DNA of 64,000 bases from Kluyvera genomosp. 1 (GTDB lineage Bacteria > Pseudomonadota > Gammaproteobacteria > Enterobacterales > Enterobacteriaceae), in NCBI RefSeq assembly GCF_001266615.1, contig NZ_LGHZ01000003.1, positions 1-64,000 on the forward strand, read 5' to 3'. The notes under the pieces are model-generated. The model worked only from the letters and a program-made list of their open reading frames with translations, made no database searches and had not been told where the DNA came from. Shown piece by piece: positions 29,601 to 41,874 of this stretch. The translations under genes and the position numbers were made by a program. Positions within the stretch are counted from its first letter, which is position 1. Each line of letters starts with the position of its first letter.

Positions 29601-31145
29601 TTAATCAAACTTCATCCGCGTGGCTTTCAGGTTCACTATCGCGAGCGCACCGACCAGCAGGAAGATAAGTGTCGCAATCGCGGCTGCCAGACCGAAGTCC
29701 TGGCCACCGCCACCTTCAAAGGCGATACGGTAGGTATAGCTGACCAGCAGGTCGGTATAACCGGCCGGCGTAGTGGTGCCGAGACGGTCCGGGCCACCGT
29801 TGGTCAACAGCTGAATCAGGACGAAGTTGTTAAAGTTAAAGGCGAAGCTGGCGATCATCAGCGGCGTCAGCGGCTTAATCAGCAGCGGGAACGTAATCTT
29901 GAAGAAGTTCTGGAACGGCCCCGCGCCATCCATTGCCGATGCTTCGTACAGGTCGTCCGGAATCGCCTTCAGCAGGCCCATGCACAGGATCATCATGTAC
30001 GGATAGCCAAGCCAGGTGTTGACAATAACAATCATCGAACGCGCGGTAGTGGGGTCGCTGAACCAGGCCGGTTTGATACCGAACAGCGCGCTCAGCATCA
30101 TGTTGATTTCACCAAAGCTTTGGTTGAACAACCCTTTGAAAATCAGAATCGAAATAAACGACGGTACGGCGTACGGCAGAATCAGCAGTACACGGTAGAT
30201 GGCTTTGCCTTTCAGCGATTCCCACTGGACGAGGCAGGCCAGAATCATGCCGACCGCCACGGTCAGAATCACCGTCAGGACAGAGAAGACCACCGTCCAG
30301 ACAAAGATGGCGAAGAACGGCTTCTTGATACCTTCATCGGTAAAGACGCGAGTGAAGTTATCCCAACCAATGCTCACGGTGTAACCCGGGCTCAGCTTCT
30401 CGCTACCCCAGCTGCCGTCGGCGTTGATGGTCTGATAGAAACCAATTTCACCGTTAGGGCGGTATTTGATGCCGGTTTGGTTGTTCGTCAGCATGCCGTC
30501 ATCGGCCAGCGTATAAAGCGGCTGAGTGCCGGAGAACTGACGCAGTGAGCTCATGGTCACTTTGCTTTCATCCGGCAGAACCGCGGTCAATTGGTTAAGT
30601 GCCTGACGATTTTGGGTGATGACGCGTAAGGCCGCGCGCTCGCCGGTTGGCAGGGCGTCGGTTTCTTTCAACTGCAGCTTTTGCTCACCGCCGAATTTAA
30701 AGGCGTCTGAGAGATAGTTTTTACCACTTTCGCCGTCGGTGAGGGTCAGCTGCCACTCATCACCTGCCGGATACAGACCGAAGTTGTAGGTTTTACCTGC
30801 TTGATAGGAACGGTCCATCAGCACTTCCTGAGCGCGTTCAAACGTCAGCTGGTTGGTGCTGCTGTAGTTGGTAAAGGCGATGGCGATAGTACAAACCAGT
30901 GGAAACAGAACGAACAGCCCCATTCCCGCCATGCCAGGGTAAACGTAGCGCCAGGCGTAGGTTTTACGATTGGCAAAAATGTACAGGCCCGCTGAACTTA
31001 AAATCAGCGTCATGATGGCAAACAGATATTCCCCTTGTGCATACATTAAAACAACAAGGTAACCCACCAGCAGGCCAAGCAGACCAACCACTGACCATTT
31101 CAGCGTGTCGCTTTGCCACCAATGTTTCTTTTTAATGACATCCAT
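29601..31145 (-). CDS. malF: maltose ABC transporter permease MalF
   Basis: MalF is the larger permease of the maltose importer. The 514-residue product has the extra N-terminal transmembrane helices and the large periplasmic P2 loop (about residues 93-275) that contacts MalE, both specific to enterobacterial MalF. The EAA loop [20 protein letters not shown] (about residue 401 on) contacts MalK. GAGGAAG lies before the ATG. It follows malE after a 123-base gap that contains an inverted-repeat element, which should lower malFG mRNA relative to malE. Confidence 0.97.
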   Translation of the reverse strand: MDVIKKKHWWQSDTLKWSVVGLLGLLVGYLVVLMYAQGEYLFAIMTLILSSAGLYIFANRKTYAWRYVYPGMAGMGLFVLFPLVCTIAIAFTNYSSTNQLTFERAQEVLMDRSYQAGKTYNFGLYPAGDEWQLTLTDGESGKNYLSDAFKFGGEQKLQLKETDALPTGERAALRVITQNRQALNQLTAVLPDESKVTMSSLRQFSGTQPLYTLADDGMLTNNQTGIKYRPNGEIGFYQTINADGSWGSEKLSPGYTVSIGWDNFTRVFTDEGIKKPFFAIFVWTVVFSVLTVILTVAVGMILACLVQWESLKGKAIYRVLLILPYAVPSFISILIFKGLFNQSFGEINMMLSALFGIKPAWFSDPTTARSMIVIVNTWLGYPYMMILCMGLLKAIPDDLYEASAMDGAGPFQNFFKITFPLLIKPLTPLMIASFAFNFNNFVLIQLLTNGGPDRLGTTTPAGYTDLLVSYTYRIAFEGGGGQDFGLAAAIATLIFLLVGALAIVNLKATRMKFD

Positions 31146-31177
31146 GGGGATCTTCCTCTACAACGATTGATCTTTTT

Positions 31178-31260
31178 TCCCTCTCCTTGAGAGAAGGCCG
31201 GGGTGAGAGGGGATTTTCAACCCGATTCCCACCCTAACCCTCTCCCCAACGGAGAGGGGA
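31178..31260. repeat. inverted-repeat element between malE and malF
   Basis: The stretch contains CCCTCTCC and GGAGAGGG-type arms and the blocks GGGGTGAGAGGGG and CACCCTAACCCTCTCCCC, clearly of the same family as the element at 4816-4932. In E. coli the malE-malF gap holds REP palindromes known to stabilise upstream malE mRNA; here a different repeat occupies the same place. Confidence 0.75.
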
Positions 31261-31268
31261 TAAAAGCA

Positions 31269-32748
<1,480 letters not shown>

Positions 32749-32829
32749 TTCACCAAACTGATGGCTGTTGCATAGTCAGCCCATCTTGATTGTGTCTTTT
32801 GGTGACAAGTTGTAACGAGGGAGAAGGGC

Positions 32830-33939
32830 ATGGCGAACGTACAGCTACGCAATGTAACGAAAGCCTGGGGCGATGTGGTGGTATCGAAAGATATCAACCT
32901 CGATATCCAGGAAGGGGAGTTCGTGGTGTTTGTCGGGCCATCGGGCTGCGGTAAATCGACGTTGCTGCGTATGATCGCGGGCCTCGAAACCATCACCAGC
33001 GGCGATCTGATGATCGGCGAAACCCGCATGAACGATATCCCACCGGCCGAGCGCGGCGTGGGCATGGTCTTCCAGTCCTATGCGCTGTATCCCCACCTTT
33101 CTGTCGCTGAAAACATGTCCTTCGGTCTGAAGCTGGCCGGTGCCAAAAAAGAAGTGATTAACCAGCGTGTGACTCAGGTCGCCGAAGTGCTGCAGCTGGC
33201 TCACCTGTTGGAACGTAAGCCGAAAGCGCTTTCCGGCGGTCAGCGTCAGCGTGTCGCCATTGGTCGTACGCTGGTGGCTGAGCCTCGCGTTTTCTTGCTG
33301 GATGAACCGCTTTCCAACCTGGATGCCGCGCTGCGCGTTCAGATGCGTATTGAAATTTCCCGCCTGCACAAACGTCTTGGCCGCACGATGATCTACGTGA
33401 CCCACGATCAGGTTGAAGCGATGACGCTCGCCGACAAAATCGTGGTACTGGATGCCGGTCGCGTCGCGCAGGTAGGTAAACCGCTGGAGCTGTACCACTA
33501 TCCGGCCGACCGCTTTGTCGCGGGCTTTATCGGCTCGCCGAAGATGAACTTCCTGCCGGTCAAAGTCACGGCTACGGCCATCGACCAGGTTCAGGTTGAA
33601 CTGCCAAACCGCCAGCAAATCTGGTTACCGGTGGAGAGCAACAACGTCACCGTGGGAACCAATATGTCGCTGGGCATCCGTCCTGAACACCTGCTGCCTA
33701 GCCACATCGCCGATGTGACGCTGGAAGGCGTGGTGAACGTTGTTGAACAGCTTGGTCACGAAACACAAATTCATATCCAGATCCCCGCCATTCGTCAAAA
33801 CCTGGTGTACCGCCAGAACGACGTGGTGTTGGTAGAAGAGGGTGCCACATTCGCCATCGGCTTGCCGCCAGAGCGTTGTCATCTGTTCCGTGAAGATGGC
33901 ACCGCATGTCGTCGGCTGCATAAAGAACCCGGCGTTTAA
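32830..33939 (+). CDS. malK: maltose ABC transporter ATPase MalK
   Basis: MalK is the ATPase pair of the maltose importer; it also holds MalT inactive and is the target of EIIA-Glc inducer exclusion. The 369-residue product has Walker [10 protein letters not shown] (about 36-44), the ABC signature [13 protein letters not shown] (about 134-146), Walker B VFLLDEP with D-loop SNLD, the H-loop [10 protein letters not shown], and the C-terminal regulatory OB-type domain (about 236-369). The C-terminal residues are a little different from E. coli. It leads malK-lamB-malM. Confidence 0.97.
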   Translation: MANVQLRNVTKAWGDVVVSKDINLDIQEGEFVVFVGPSGCGKSTLLRMIAGLETITSGDLMIGETRMNDIPPAERGVGMVFQSYALYPHLSVAENMSFGLKLAGAKKEVINQRVTQVAEVLQLAHLLERKPKALSGGQRQRVAIGRTLVAEPRVFLLDEPLSNLDAALRVQMRIEISRLHKRLGRTMIYVTHDQVEAMTLADKIVVLDAGRVAQVGKPLELYHYPADRFVAGFIGSPKMNFLPVKVTATAIDQVQVELPNRQQIWLPVESNNVTVGTNMSLGIRPEHLLPSHIADVTLEGVVNVVEQLGHETQIHIQIPAIRQNLVYRQNDVVLVEEGATFAIGLPPERCHLFREDGTACRRLHKEPGV

Positions 33940-34041
33940 GAGTCCCATAACAAAACAAGCATGAAGCCCTTACACCGCCAGCCATAAGGCGTTACCGGGT
34001 GGACTGTTAAAGAAAAGCAATGATCTCAGGAGATAGAATAG

Positions 34042-35385
<1,344 letters not shown>

Positions 35386-35414
35386 TTCAGTACTAGCCTG
35401 ATGTAACAACCGAC

Positions 35415-35432
35415 GAGGGGCGTAAGCCCCTC
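35415..35432 (+). terminator. hairpin between lamB and malM
   Basis: A 7-bp perfect stem GAGGGGC/GCCCCTC with a GTAA tetraloop begins 29 bases after lamB. There is no T run, so it more likely protects the abundant lamB mRNA 3' end than stops transcription; it could account for lower malM output. Confidence 0.5.
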
Positions 35433-35499
35433 TGTTCCGTAAGGTTTAGCGCGCTATTGCCTGGCCACCGCTAGACTGACGATTTCTGAGGTCATCATA

Positions 35500-36438
35500 A
35501 TGAAAATGAAAAAAAGTCTCGTTGCTCTGTGCTTATCCGCTGGATTGCTGGCGAGCGTCCCGGGCATCAGCCTCGCCGACGTCAACTATGTGCCGCAAAA
35601 CACCAGCGCTGCGCCAACCATTCCAACTGCCGACCTGCAGCAGCTCACCTGGACGCCGGTCGATCAATCTAAAGTCCAGTCCACGCAGATTGCCGTGGGC
35701 GGGCAAACGCTTAATGTTCCGGGAATTACCGGTAAAGTCGTGGCCTATAGCGTGCCAGCTAATATTGGCGAACTGACGCTGACCCTGACCAGCGAAGTGA
35801 ACAAACAAACCAACGTCTTTGCGCCGAATGTGTTGATTCTTGACCAGAATATGACCCCTTCTGCCTACTTCCCAGGCAGCTACTTCACCTACCAGGCGCC
35901 GGGCGTAATGAGCGCTGACCGTCTGGAAGGCGAAATGCGCCTGACGCCAGCGCTGGGCCAGCAAAAATTGTATGTTCTGGTCTTTACGACAGAAAAAGAT
36001 CTCCAGCAGACCACCACGCTGCTGGATCCGGCAAAAGCTTATGCCAAAGGCATTGGCAACGCAGTACCGGATATTCCTGACCCAGTGGCGAAACACACCA
36101 CCGATGGTCTGGTGAAGCTAAAAGTGAAAACCAACAGCAGCTCCAGCGTACTGGTTGGCCCGCTGTTCGGTTCTTCCGGCCCGGCGCCGGTAACCGTCGG
36201 TAACACTGCCGCTCCTGCTTATGCCGCGCCAGTGGCTGCCACCGCGGTTGCTCCGGCACCGGCTGCTAAAGCGGAACCGATGCTCAACGATACGGAAAGC
36301 TACTTCAACAACGGTATCAAACAGGCCGTGGCAAAAGGGGATATCGACAAGGCTCTGAAGTTGATGAATGAAGCTGAGCGCCTGGGTTCTAAATCTGCTC
36401 GTTCCACCTTTATCGGCGCTGTAAAAGGCAAGGGGTAA
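35500..36438 (+). CDS. malM: periplasmic protein MalM
   Basis: MalM is a periplasmic protein of the maltose operon whose biochemical role is unknown. The 312-residue precursor has a signal peptide ([20 protein letters not shown]..., cut near ISLA-DVNYV), a beta-rich domain (about 45-220), a low-complexity Ala/Pro/Val linker (about 225-260, [20 protein letters not shown]) and a short helical C-terminus resembling a tetratricopeptide motif ([18 protein letters not shown]). It is slightly longer than E. coli MalM, the difference being in the linker. It closes the operon and is followed by a terminator. Confidence 0.94.
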   Translation: MKMKKSLVALCLSAGLLASVPGISLADVNYVPQNTSAAPTIPTADLQQLTWTPVDQSKVQSTQIAVGGQTLNVPGITGKVVAYSVPANIGELTLTLTSEVNKQTNVFAPNVLILDQNMTPSAYFPGSYFTYQAPGVMSADRLEGEMRLTPALGQQKLYVLVFTTEKDLQQTTTLLDPAKAYAKGIGNAVPDIPDPVAKHTTDGLVKLKVKTNSSSSVLVGPLFGSSGPAPVTVGNTAAPAYAAPVAATAVAPAPAAKAEPMLNDTESYFNNGIKQAVAKGDIDKALKLMNEAERLGSKSARSTFIGAVKGKG

Positions 36439-36476
36439 GTTCTCCCCACAGCGCCGATGTTTAGGCGAAGCCTTTC

Positions 36477-36504
36477 GGTGTGCCCTTAGGGGCGCACCTT
36501 TTTT
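36477..36504 (+). terminator. malM intrinsic terminator (end of malK-lamB-malM)
   Basis: A 9-bp stem (GGTGTGCCC with GGGCGCACC, one G-U pair) and a 4-base loop are followed by six T residues, 39 bases after malM. Confidence 0.85.
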
Positions 36505-36646
36505 ATATGCTTCATCCTTCAAGCCATTCCGCAGCGCGGACTGTTGCACGGCTGTTGCGCTATTGATCGTATTTGACCATTCCTGCACCCCCTCTTATCT
36601 CTTTCTGCGATACAATGGCCCAACGCTATGTATTGGAGAGACAGGC

Positions 36647-37144
36647 ATGTCGCACTCTGCACTGAAGCAGCTGCGTGCTTTGCACTATTTTGACGTTGTT
36701 CCCCCGCTTGAACCGGCTCAGCGCGACTGGCTGATGCTGGAAGACTCGATGACCAAACGGTTTGAGCAGTATGGGAAACCGGTTAGCGTGACGCTATTAA
36801 ACGAAGAGTTTGTGAGCCGTGATGCGCTGGCCGATGAGCAGCATCTGCTCGCGGATGAGCCTCGCTATTGGCTGCGAGAAATATTATTGTGCGTCGGGGG
36901 CCAACCGTGGCTTGCCGGGCGTACCGTCGTGCCGGAATCCACCCTCTGTGGGCCGGAGCTGGCGCTGCAGCAACTGGGGCAAACGCCGCTGGGGCGGTAC
37001 CTGTTTTCCTCCTCCCAGTTGACCCGCGACTTTATTGAAATTGGCCGTCATGATGCGCTGTGGGGGCGTCGTTCCCGTCTCCGTTTGAGTGGAAAACCGC
37101 TGCTGCTGACAGAGCTGTTTTTACCCGCATCGCCGCTGTACTAA
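36647..37144 (+). CDS. ubiC: chorismate lyase UbiC
   Basis: UbiC removes pyruvate from chorismate to give 4-hydroxybenzoate, the ring precursor of ubiquinone. The 165-residue product keeps the conserved [20 protein letters not shown] and [19 protein letters not shown] segments, the last carrying the catalytic-site Arg and Glu residues. I start at MSHSALKQL (GGAG 8 bases upstream), which gives the E. coli length; the longer open frame begins inside the promoter region. It is followed by ubiA after 12 bases, so the two form an operon. Confidence 0.96.
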   Translation: MSHSALKQLRALHYFDVVPPLEPAQRDWLMLEDSMTKRFEQYGKPVSVTLLNEEFVSRDALADEQHLLADEPRYWLREILLCVGGQPWLAGRTVVPESTLCGPELALQQLGQTPLGRYLFSSSQLTRDFIEIGRHDALWGRRSRLRLSGKPLLLTELFLPASPLY

Positions 37145-37156
37145 GAGGAAGAAAAA

Positions 37157-38029
37157 ATGGAGAGGAGTCTAAGGCCGAACAAGCTGCTGGCTTATCATCA
37201 GCTGATGCGCACGGACAAACCGATCGGTGCGCTGCTGCTGCTGTGGCCAACGCTGTGGGCGCTATGGGTGGCTGCGCCGGGCGTGCCGCCGCTGTGGATC
37301 CTGGCGGTGTTCGTCGCCGGCGTCTGGTTGATGCGTGCCGCAGGCTGCGTGGTGAATGACTACGCGGATCGCAAATTTGATGGACATGTAAAACGCACCG
37401 CCAATCGCCCGCTGCCAAGCGGCGCGGTCAGCGAGAAAGAGGCCCGCATCCTGTTTGGTGTGCTGGTTTTACTGTCGTTCCTGCTAGTGTTGACGCTCAA
37501 TACCATGACTATCCTGCTGTCGGTTGCCGCGCTGGCGCTGGCCTGGGTATATCCGTTTATGAAACGCTACACCCATCTGCCGCAGGTCGTGCTGGGCGCG
37601 GCGTTTGGCTGGTCGATTCCGATGGCGTTCGCGGCGGTCAGCGAATCGCTGCCGCTCAGCTGCTGGCTGATGCTGCTGGCGAATATTCTGTGGGCAGTGG
37701 CCTACGATACTCAGTATGCGATGGTTGACCGTGATGATGACGTGAAAATTGGCATCAAATCCACGGCGATTTTGTTTGGGAAAAATGACCGCTTAATTAT
37801 CGGCATTCTGCAGGCCTGTGTGCTGGGGCTGATGGCACTAATTGGCTGGTTGAATGGCCTTGGCTGGGAGTTTTACTGGTCAATCCTGATTGCCGGCGCG
37901 CTGTTTGTGTACCAACAAAAGCTGATTCGCCACCGCGAGCGCGGACCCTGCTTCCAGGCATTCCTCAACAATAACTACGTGGGCCTGGTGCTGTTTATTG
38001 GGCTGGCGATGAGTTATTGGCAGTTCTGA
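37157..38029 (+). CDS. ubiA: 4-hydroxybenzoate octaprenyltransferase UbiA
   Basis: UbiA attaches the octaprenyl tail to 4-hydroxybenzoate in the inner membrane, using Mg2+. The 290-residue product has eight to nine hydrophobic segments and both aspartate-rich motifs: [15 protein letters not shown] (about residues 67-81) and [17 protein letters not shown] (about 189-205). GAGGA lies 8 bases before the ATG. It is the second gene of ubiCA, and a strong bidirectional terminator separates it from the convergent plsB. Confidence 0.97.
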   Translation: MERSLRPNKLLAYHQLMRTDKPIGALLLLWPTLWALWVAAPGVPPLWILAVFVAGVWLMRAAGCVVNDYADRKFDGHVKRTANRPLPSGAVSEKEARILFGVLVLLSFLLVLTLNTMTILLSVAALALAWVYPFMKRYTHLPQVVLGAAFGWSIPMAFAAVSESLPLSCWLMLLANILWAVAYDTQYAMVDRDDDVKIGIKSTAILFGKNDRLIIGILQACVLGLMALIGWLNGLGWEFYWSILIAGALFVYQQKLIRHRERGPCFQAFLNNNYVGLVLFIGLAMSYWQF

Positions 38030-38040
38030 TGATGTAAAAA

Positions 38041-38066
38041 AAGCCGGATAATAATCCGGCTTTTTT
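38041..38066. terminator. bidirectional terminator between ubiA and plsB
   Basis: A 9-bp perfect stem AAGCCGGAT/ATCCGGCTT with a 4-base loop has a T run on the plus strand and an A run on its other side, so it can terminate both ubiCA and plsB. Confidence 0.88.
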
Positions 38067-38102
38067 ATGGCAAGTGCGCGTACTTACTCGCTTTACAAAC
38101 CC

Positions 38103-40544
38103 TTAGGCCTCTTTCGGCGCAGGTTCTTCGTCTTGCGTCACGCTCTCAATCGTTAAACGCACGTCGGAGGTGATGAGGCTCGCCATCATCTGGTAAACCT
38201 TCATCGTCTCTGCCGGTTCGGCGTCGCCGCTGTCACTGATATAGCCTTCATCACGCAGGGTCAGTACCAGTGATGAGAACACCGCTTTATCGAAGAACTC
38301 TGGCGAGTTGATGCCGTGCAGAACAGAGAGACGCTGTGCCAGCGTACGGCTCTCTTTCTCCAGCGTGCTGCGATTCATCGACGGGTTGCCACTGAGCAGC
38401 CAGAAAGTGATTGCATAGCGCTGCAGCGTTTCACGCGCACCGGCCGCCAGCAGTTGTAGCGTACGGGAGTGCGAGGCGTTGATGTGCAGTTCGTCGCCGT
38501 TGACGGTGATCAGCTCCTGACGCACCATTTCAGCAATCAGCGTATCGATAACGCCTGGCAGCTCTTCGCGATCCCAGCGCAGGAACAGCTCGGCTTTCAG
38601 CATCGGATACAGGGTGTTGATATAGTCCACCACCTGCTCACGGGTGATCTCACGGTGTTGGGTCATAATCGACGCCAGCAGCGAAGGCATGATCAGCATG
38701 TGTGCGATGTTGTTGCGGTAGTAGGTCATCAGTACTGCCTGCTCGCGCGGCAGAATGATGATATCGCCGATGGTGTCTTTCTCGACTTCGAACTTGTTCA
38801 TCTGCAGCGCGTGATCGATAAGCTCGCTGGCAGACGCTTTCGGCGCGGTGGCATCCGGCGCGTACGGTGCGTTGCGCATCAGGGCCAGATAGCAATCCAA
38901 CTGCTGAGTTAGCTGCTCGCGGGTCAACGAACGCTGACGAGAGGCCAGCAGCGCGGTACAACACAGGTTCATGGCATTGGCCGCACCGGCGTTGTTGATA
39001 CGCACCATCAGCTCTGCCGCCATTTTATTGACGGTTGGCGTCAGCCAGGCTGGGCGTACGGCCTCAATCGGGTCGATAGACTCGCGCCATTCCGGCACGT
39101 GGTGGTTCAGGTAGGTCATCAGCGGCATGGGTTCACCGAAGTTGACGTAACCTTGACCGAGATTGCGCAGCTTGCTCAGGCCTTTCAGCATCTGCGGCAG
39201 GCTCTCTTTCTCTTTGGTCGCACCGCGCAGTTCTTTCGCGTATGTGCCCACTTCCATCACGTGTTCATAGCCAATATAAATCGGCACTAAAGTGATTGGA
39301 CGGGAGCCGCCGCGCAGCATCGCCTGAATAGTCATCGACAGGGTGCCGGTTTTCGGATCCAGCAGACGGCCGGTACGAGAACGGCCACCTTCCACAAAGT
39401 ACTCAACGGAATAACCGCGGCTGAACAGCTCGCCGAGGTATTCACGGAATACGGTGGAATAGAGTTTATTGCCCTTGAAGGTACGGCGAATAAAGAACGC
39501 GCCCAGGCGACGGAAAATCGGGCCTGCTGGCCAGAAGTTCAGGTTAATACCGGCGGCGATATGCGGCGGCACGAGACCCTGGTGGTAAAGCACGTAAGAG
39601 AGCAACAGATAGTCCATGTGGCTGCGGTGGCAGGGAACATAAACAATCTCGTGGCCGTCGTGCGCCAGCTGGCGTACGCGCTCGGCGTTATTGACGTTAA
39701 TCCCCTGATACAGACGGTTCCAGGTAAAGCTCAGGATACGGTCGGTCAGGCGAATCATCTCATAGGAGAAGTTGGCGGCAATCTCTTCCATCAGCGCAAT
39801 GGCATTCTGCTGCGCTTTTTCGTGGGAGATTTTTTTGCTACGTGCTTCGTCTTCAACCGCCTTGGCAATGGCTTTGGAGGCCAGCAGTTTTTTGAACAGG
39901 TCGTGACGAGCAGGTAGACGTGGGCCTACTGCAGCCAAACGCTGACGAGCGAAGTGCATACGCGCCACGCGAGCCAGCTTCTGGGCGATGGTTTTATCCG
40001 TACCGTGCTCATCGGCCATGCGGCGCAGGGAGACGGATGGTGAGAAGCGCACGAAGCTGTCGCGACCGAGCCAGGAGACGGCAAAGAATTTCTGGAAGCC
40101 GTTGAGCATCCGCAGTGGTGGATTGACTTCACCTTTCTCGCGACCCGGAGAACGCCCAAACATCACCGACACTGGCACCATTTGCACATCCAGGTCTGGA
40201 TTGCTGCGGTGCAGATCGAGATAGTCGTGGAACAGCTTGATCGACTCTTCTTTCGGCGTGTAATAAGTGAACACGCGCGGACCGCCGTGAATGAACACGT
40301 AGCGCGGCAGCAGAGTGCCGTCGATTTCTAACGGTTCAAGCGGGTCTGGGAGGTCGTGCGCCAGGCACTGGGCGCGCAGCGTCAGTAGGTCAGCCTTAGA
40401 GTTATAAGGCAGGACGTACATAATTGGACGTGATGTATCAAGCCCCAATTCCTGAGCAGGTTCTGCCGGAATAGACTTGCTCTTTACCAGAACACTTAAT
40501 GGTAAATTCAGTAATTTGTAGTAAATTCGTGGCCAGCCGGACAT
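38103..40544 (-). CDS. plsB: glycerol-3-phosphate 1-O-acyltransferase PlsB
   Basis: PlsB acylates sn-glycerol-3-phosphate at position 1, the first step of phospholipid synthesis, on the inner membrane. The 813-residue product has the acyltransferase motifs in order: [11 protein letters not shown] (HX4D, His about 306), the substrate-binding [23 protein letters not shown] and the IPIYIGYE-type VPIYIGYE. The C-terminal tail is a few residues longer than in E. coli. It diverges from dgkA; a candidate sigma-E promoter and an unexplained open frame lie upstream. Confidence 0.97.
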   Translation of the reverse strand: MSGWPRIYYKLLNLPLSVLVKSKSIPAEPAQELGLDTSRPIMYVLPYNSKADLLTLRAQCLAHDLPDPLEPLEIDGTLLPRYVFIHGGPRVFTYYTPKEESIKLFHDYLDLHRSNPDLDVQMVPVSVMFGRSPGREKGEVNPPLRMLNGFQKFFAVSWLGRDSFVRFSPSVSLRRMADEHGTDKTIAQKLARVARMHFARQRLAAVGPRLPARHDLFKKLLASKAIAKAVEDEARSKKISHEKAQQNAIALMEEIAANFSYEMIRLTDRILSFTWNRLYQGINVNNAERVRQLAHDGHEIVYVPCHRSHMDYLLLSYVLYHQGLVPPHIAAGINLNFWPAGPIFRRLGAFFIRRTFKGNKLYSTVFREYLGELFSRGYSVEYFVEGGRSRTGRLLDPKTGTLSMTIQAMLRGGSRPITLVPIYIGYEHVMEVGTYAKELRGATKEKESLPQMLKGLSKLRNLGQGYVNFGEPMPLMTYLNHHVPEWRESIDPIEAVRPAWLTPTVNKMAAELMVRINNAGAANAMNLCCTALLASRQRSLTREQLTQQLDCYLALMRNAPYAPDATAPKASASELIDHALQMNKFEVEKDTIGDIIILPREQAVLMTYYRNNIAHMLIMPSLLASIMTQHREITREQVVDYINTLYPMLKAELFLRWDREELPGVIDTLIAEMVRQELITVNGDELHINASHSRTLQLLAAGARETLQRYAITFWLLSGNPSMNRSTLEKESRTLAQRLSVLHGINSPEFFDKAVFSSLVLTLRDEGYISDSGDAEPAETMKVYQMMASLITSDVRLTIESVTQDEEPAPKEA

Positions 40545-40592
40545 AAACGATGTAAAGCCTCTGGTTAATCATGCAAATGCGCGGCAAGAATA

Positions 40593-40618
40593 TCAGAAAG
40601 TCGGCAGAATTTCTGTTC
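40593..40618 (-). promoter_or_regulatory. candidate sigma-E promoter of plsB
   Basis: On the minus strand GAACAG and TCTGA are 15 bases apart, close to the sigma-E pattern GGAACTT-N15/16-TCnAA, about 50 bases before plsB. plsB has been reported as a sigma-E target in E. coli. Confidence 0.42.
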
Positions 40619-40729
40619 TACCAGCTCATAATAATACACTAAGTGATTCGCGCGGCGGCCAGGCGGCAAACCTAGCAGCAGCGTGAAGTACGCATTGTCA
40701 TTGACGTCATAACGTAAAAGGTTCTTGAG

Positions 40730-41098
40730 ATGGCCAATAATACCACTGGGCTCACCCGAATTATCAAAGCAGCTGGATATTCCTGGAAAGGATTTCGCGC
40801 GGCGTGGATCAATGAAGCCGCATTCCGCCAGGAAGGCGTAGCCTCCGTACTGGCGATTATTATTGCCTGCTGGCTGGATGTTGACCCTATCACCCGCGTG
40901 CTGCTTATCGGCTCCGTCCTGTTGGTGATGATAGTGGAAATTCTCAATAGTGCACTGGAAGCGGTGGTTGACCGCATTGGCTCGGAATATCACGAGCTGT
41001 CGGGGCGTGCGAAAGACATGGGCTCGGCGGCGGTACTGCTGGCAATTTTTGTCGCGCTGATCACCTGGGGCGTTCTGCTGTGGGCTCATTTCCACTAA
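40730..41098 (+). CDS. dgkA: diacylglycerol kinase DgkA
   Basis: DgkA is a trimeric inner-membrane enzyme that phosphorylates diacylglycerol released during membrane-derived oligosaccharide and lipid A modification, returning it to phospholipid synthesis. The 122-residue product has three transmembrane helices and the family signature EILNSALEAVVDRIGSEYHE (about 69-88). AAAGG lies upstream of the ATG. It faces away from plsB, and lexA follows about 100 bases later under its own SOS promoter. Confidence 0.97.
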   Translation: MANNTTGLTRIIKAAGYSWKGFRAAWINEAAFRQEGVASVLAIIIACWLDVDPITRVLLIGSVLLVMIVEILNSALEAVVDRIGSEYHELSGRAKDMGSAAVLLAIFVALITWGVLLWAHFH

Positions 41099-41134
41099 AG
41101 CTGTGAAAACTGCCTGATTTCGTGCGTTTTATGG

Positions 41135-41163
41135 TTCCAAAATAGGCACTAGCTGTATATACT
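41135..41163 (+). promoter_or_regulatory. lexA promoter
   Basis: TTCCAA (41135-41140) and TATACT (41158-41163) are separated by 17 bases; the -10 lies inside the first SOS box, so LexA binding would block RNA polymerase. Confidence 0.7.
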
Positions 41164-41168
41164 CACAG
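41153..41168. promoter_or_regulatory. SOS box 1 of lexA
   Basis: CTGTATATACTCACAG fits the LexA consensus CTG-N10-CAG exactly, with the favoured TATATA core, and overlaps the promoter -10. Confidence 0.93.
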
Positions 41169-41173
41169 CATAA

Positions 41174-41189
41174 CTGTATATACACCCAG
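41174..41189. promoter_or_regulatory. SOS box 2 of lexA
   Basis: CTGTATATACACCCAG is a second CTG-N10-CAG site, 21 bases from the first, i.e. two helical turns. The paired boxes are the known autoregulatory arrangement of lexA. Confidence 0.93.
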
Positions 41190-41197
41190 GGGGCGGA

Positions 41198-41806
41198 ATG
41201 AAAGCGTTAACGACCAGGCAGCAAGAGGTGTTTGATCTCATTCGGGATCATATCAGCCAGACGGGCATGCCGCCGACGCGTGCGGAAATTGCTCAGCGCT
41301 TGGGGTTCCGTTCCCCGAATGCGGCTGAAGAGCACCTGAAAGCGCTGGCGCGTAAAGGGGTTCTTGAGATAGTTTCCGGAGCCTCCCGTGGCATCCGCCT
41401 GCTGGTGGAAGAAGAAGAGGGCCTGCCGCTAATTGGCCGCGTTGCGGCGGGTGAGCCGCTGCTGGCACAGCAGCACATTGAAGGCCATTATCAAGTCGAC
41501 CCATCGCTCTTTAAGCCGAGCGCCGACTTCCTGCTGCGCGTCAGCGGTATGTCGATGAAAGACATTGGTATTATGGACGGCGATCTGCTCGCGGTGCATA
41601 AAACTCAGGATGTGCGTAATGGCCAGGTCGTGGTGGCTCGTATCGACGAAGAAGTGACGGTGAAACGCCTGAAGAAACAGGGTAACGTCGTCGAATTGCT
41701 GCCAGAAAACAGCGAGTTTTCGCCCATCGTCGTCGATCTGCGTCAGCAGAACTTTTCCATTGAAGGGCTGGCCGTTGGCGTGATTCGCAACGGCGAATGG
41801 TTGTAA
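41198..41806 (+). CDS. lexA: SOS repressor LexA
   Basis: LexA represses the DNA-damage regulon and is cut when RecA filaments form. The 202-residue product has the N-terminal winged helix-turn-helix (residues 1-70, [20 protein letters not shown]), the Ala84-Gly85 cleavage site in RVAAGEP, and the serine protease dyad Ser119 (SGMSMKD) and Lys156 ([10 protein letters not shown]). All are at E. coli positions. Two SOS boxes cover its promoter. dinF follows, but with a terminator-like hairpin between. Confidence 0.98.
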   Translation: MKALTTRQQEVFDLIRDHISQTGMPPTRAEIAQRLGFRSPNAAEEHLKALARKGVLEIVSGASRGIRLLVEEEEGLPLIGRVAAGEPLLAQQHIEGHYQVDPSLFKPSADFLLRVSGMSMKDIGIMDGDLLAVHKTQDVRNGQVVVARIDEEVTVKRLKKQGNVVELLPENSEFSPIVVDLRQQNFSIEGLAVGVIRNGEWL

Positions 41807-41824
41807 TCCCCCCCTCTCTCAAAT

Positions 41825-41857
41825 GGCTGTGATATTTCCTCTATCACGGCCTTTTTT
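41825..41857 (+). terminator. terminator/attenuator between lexA and dinF
   Basis: A 10-bp stem (GGCTGTGATA with TATCACGGCC, one G-U pair) with a 7-base loop is followed by six T residues, 18 bases after lexA and 17 bases before dinF. Confidence 0.82.
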
Positions 41858-41874
41858 GTTTCTGGTTCATACCG

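Noticed and set aside
29568-30548. 326-codon plus-strand frame opposite malF
   Set aside because: Shadow frame rich in Arg, Gln and Asp, with no promoter, ribosome-binding site or family resemblance.
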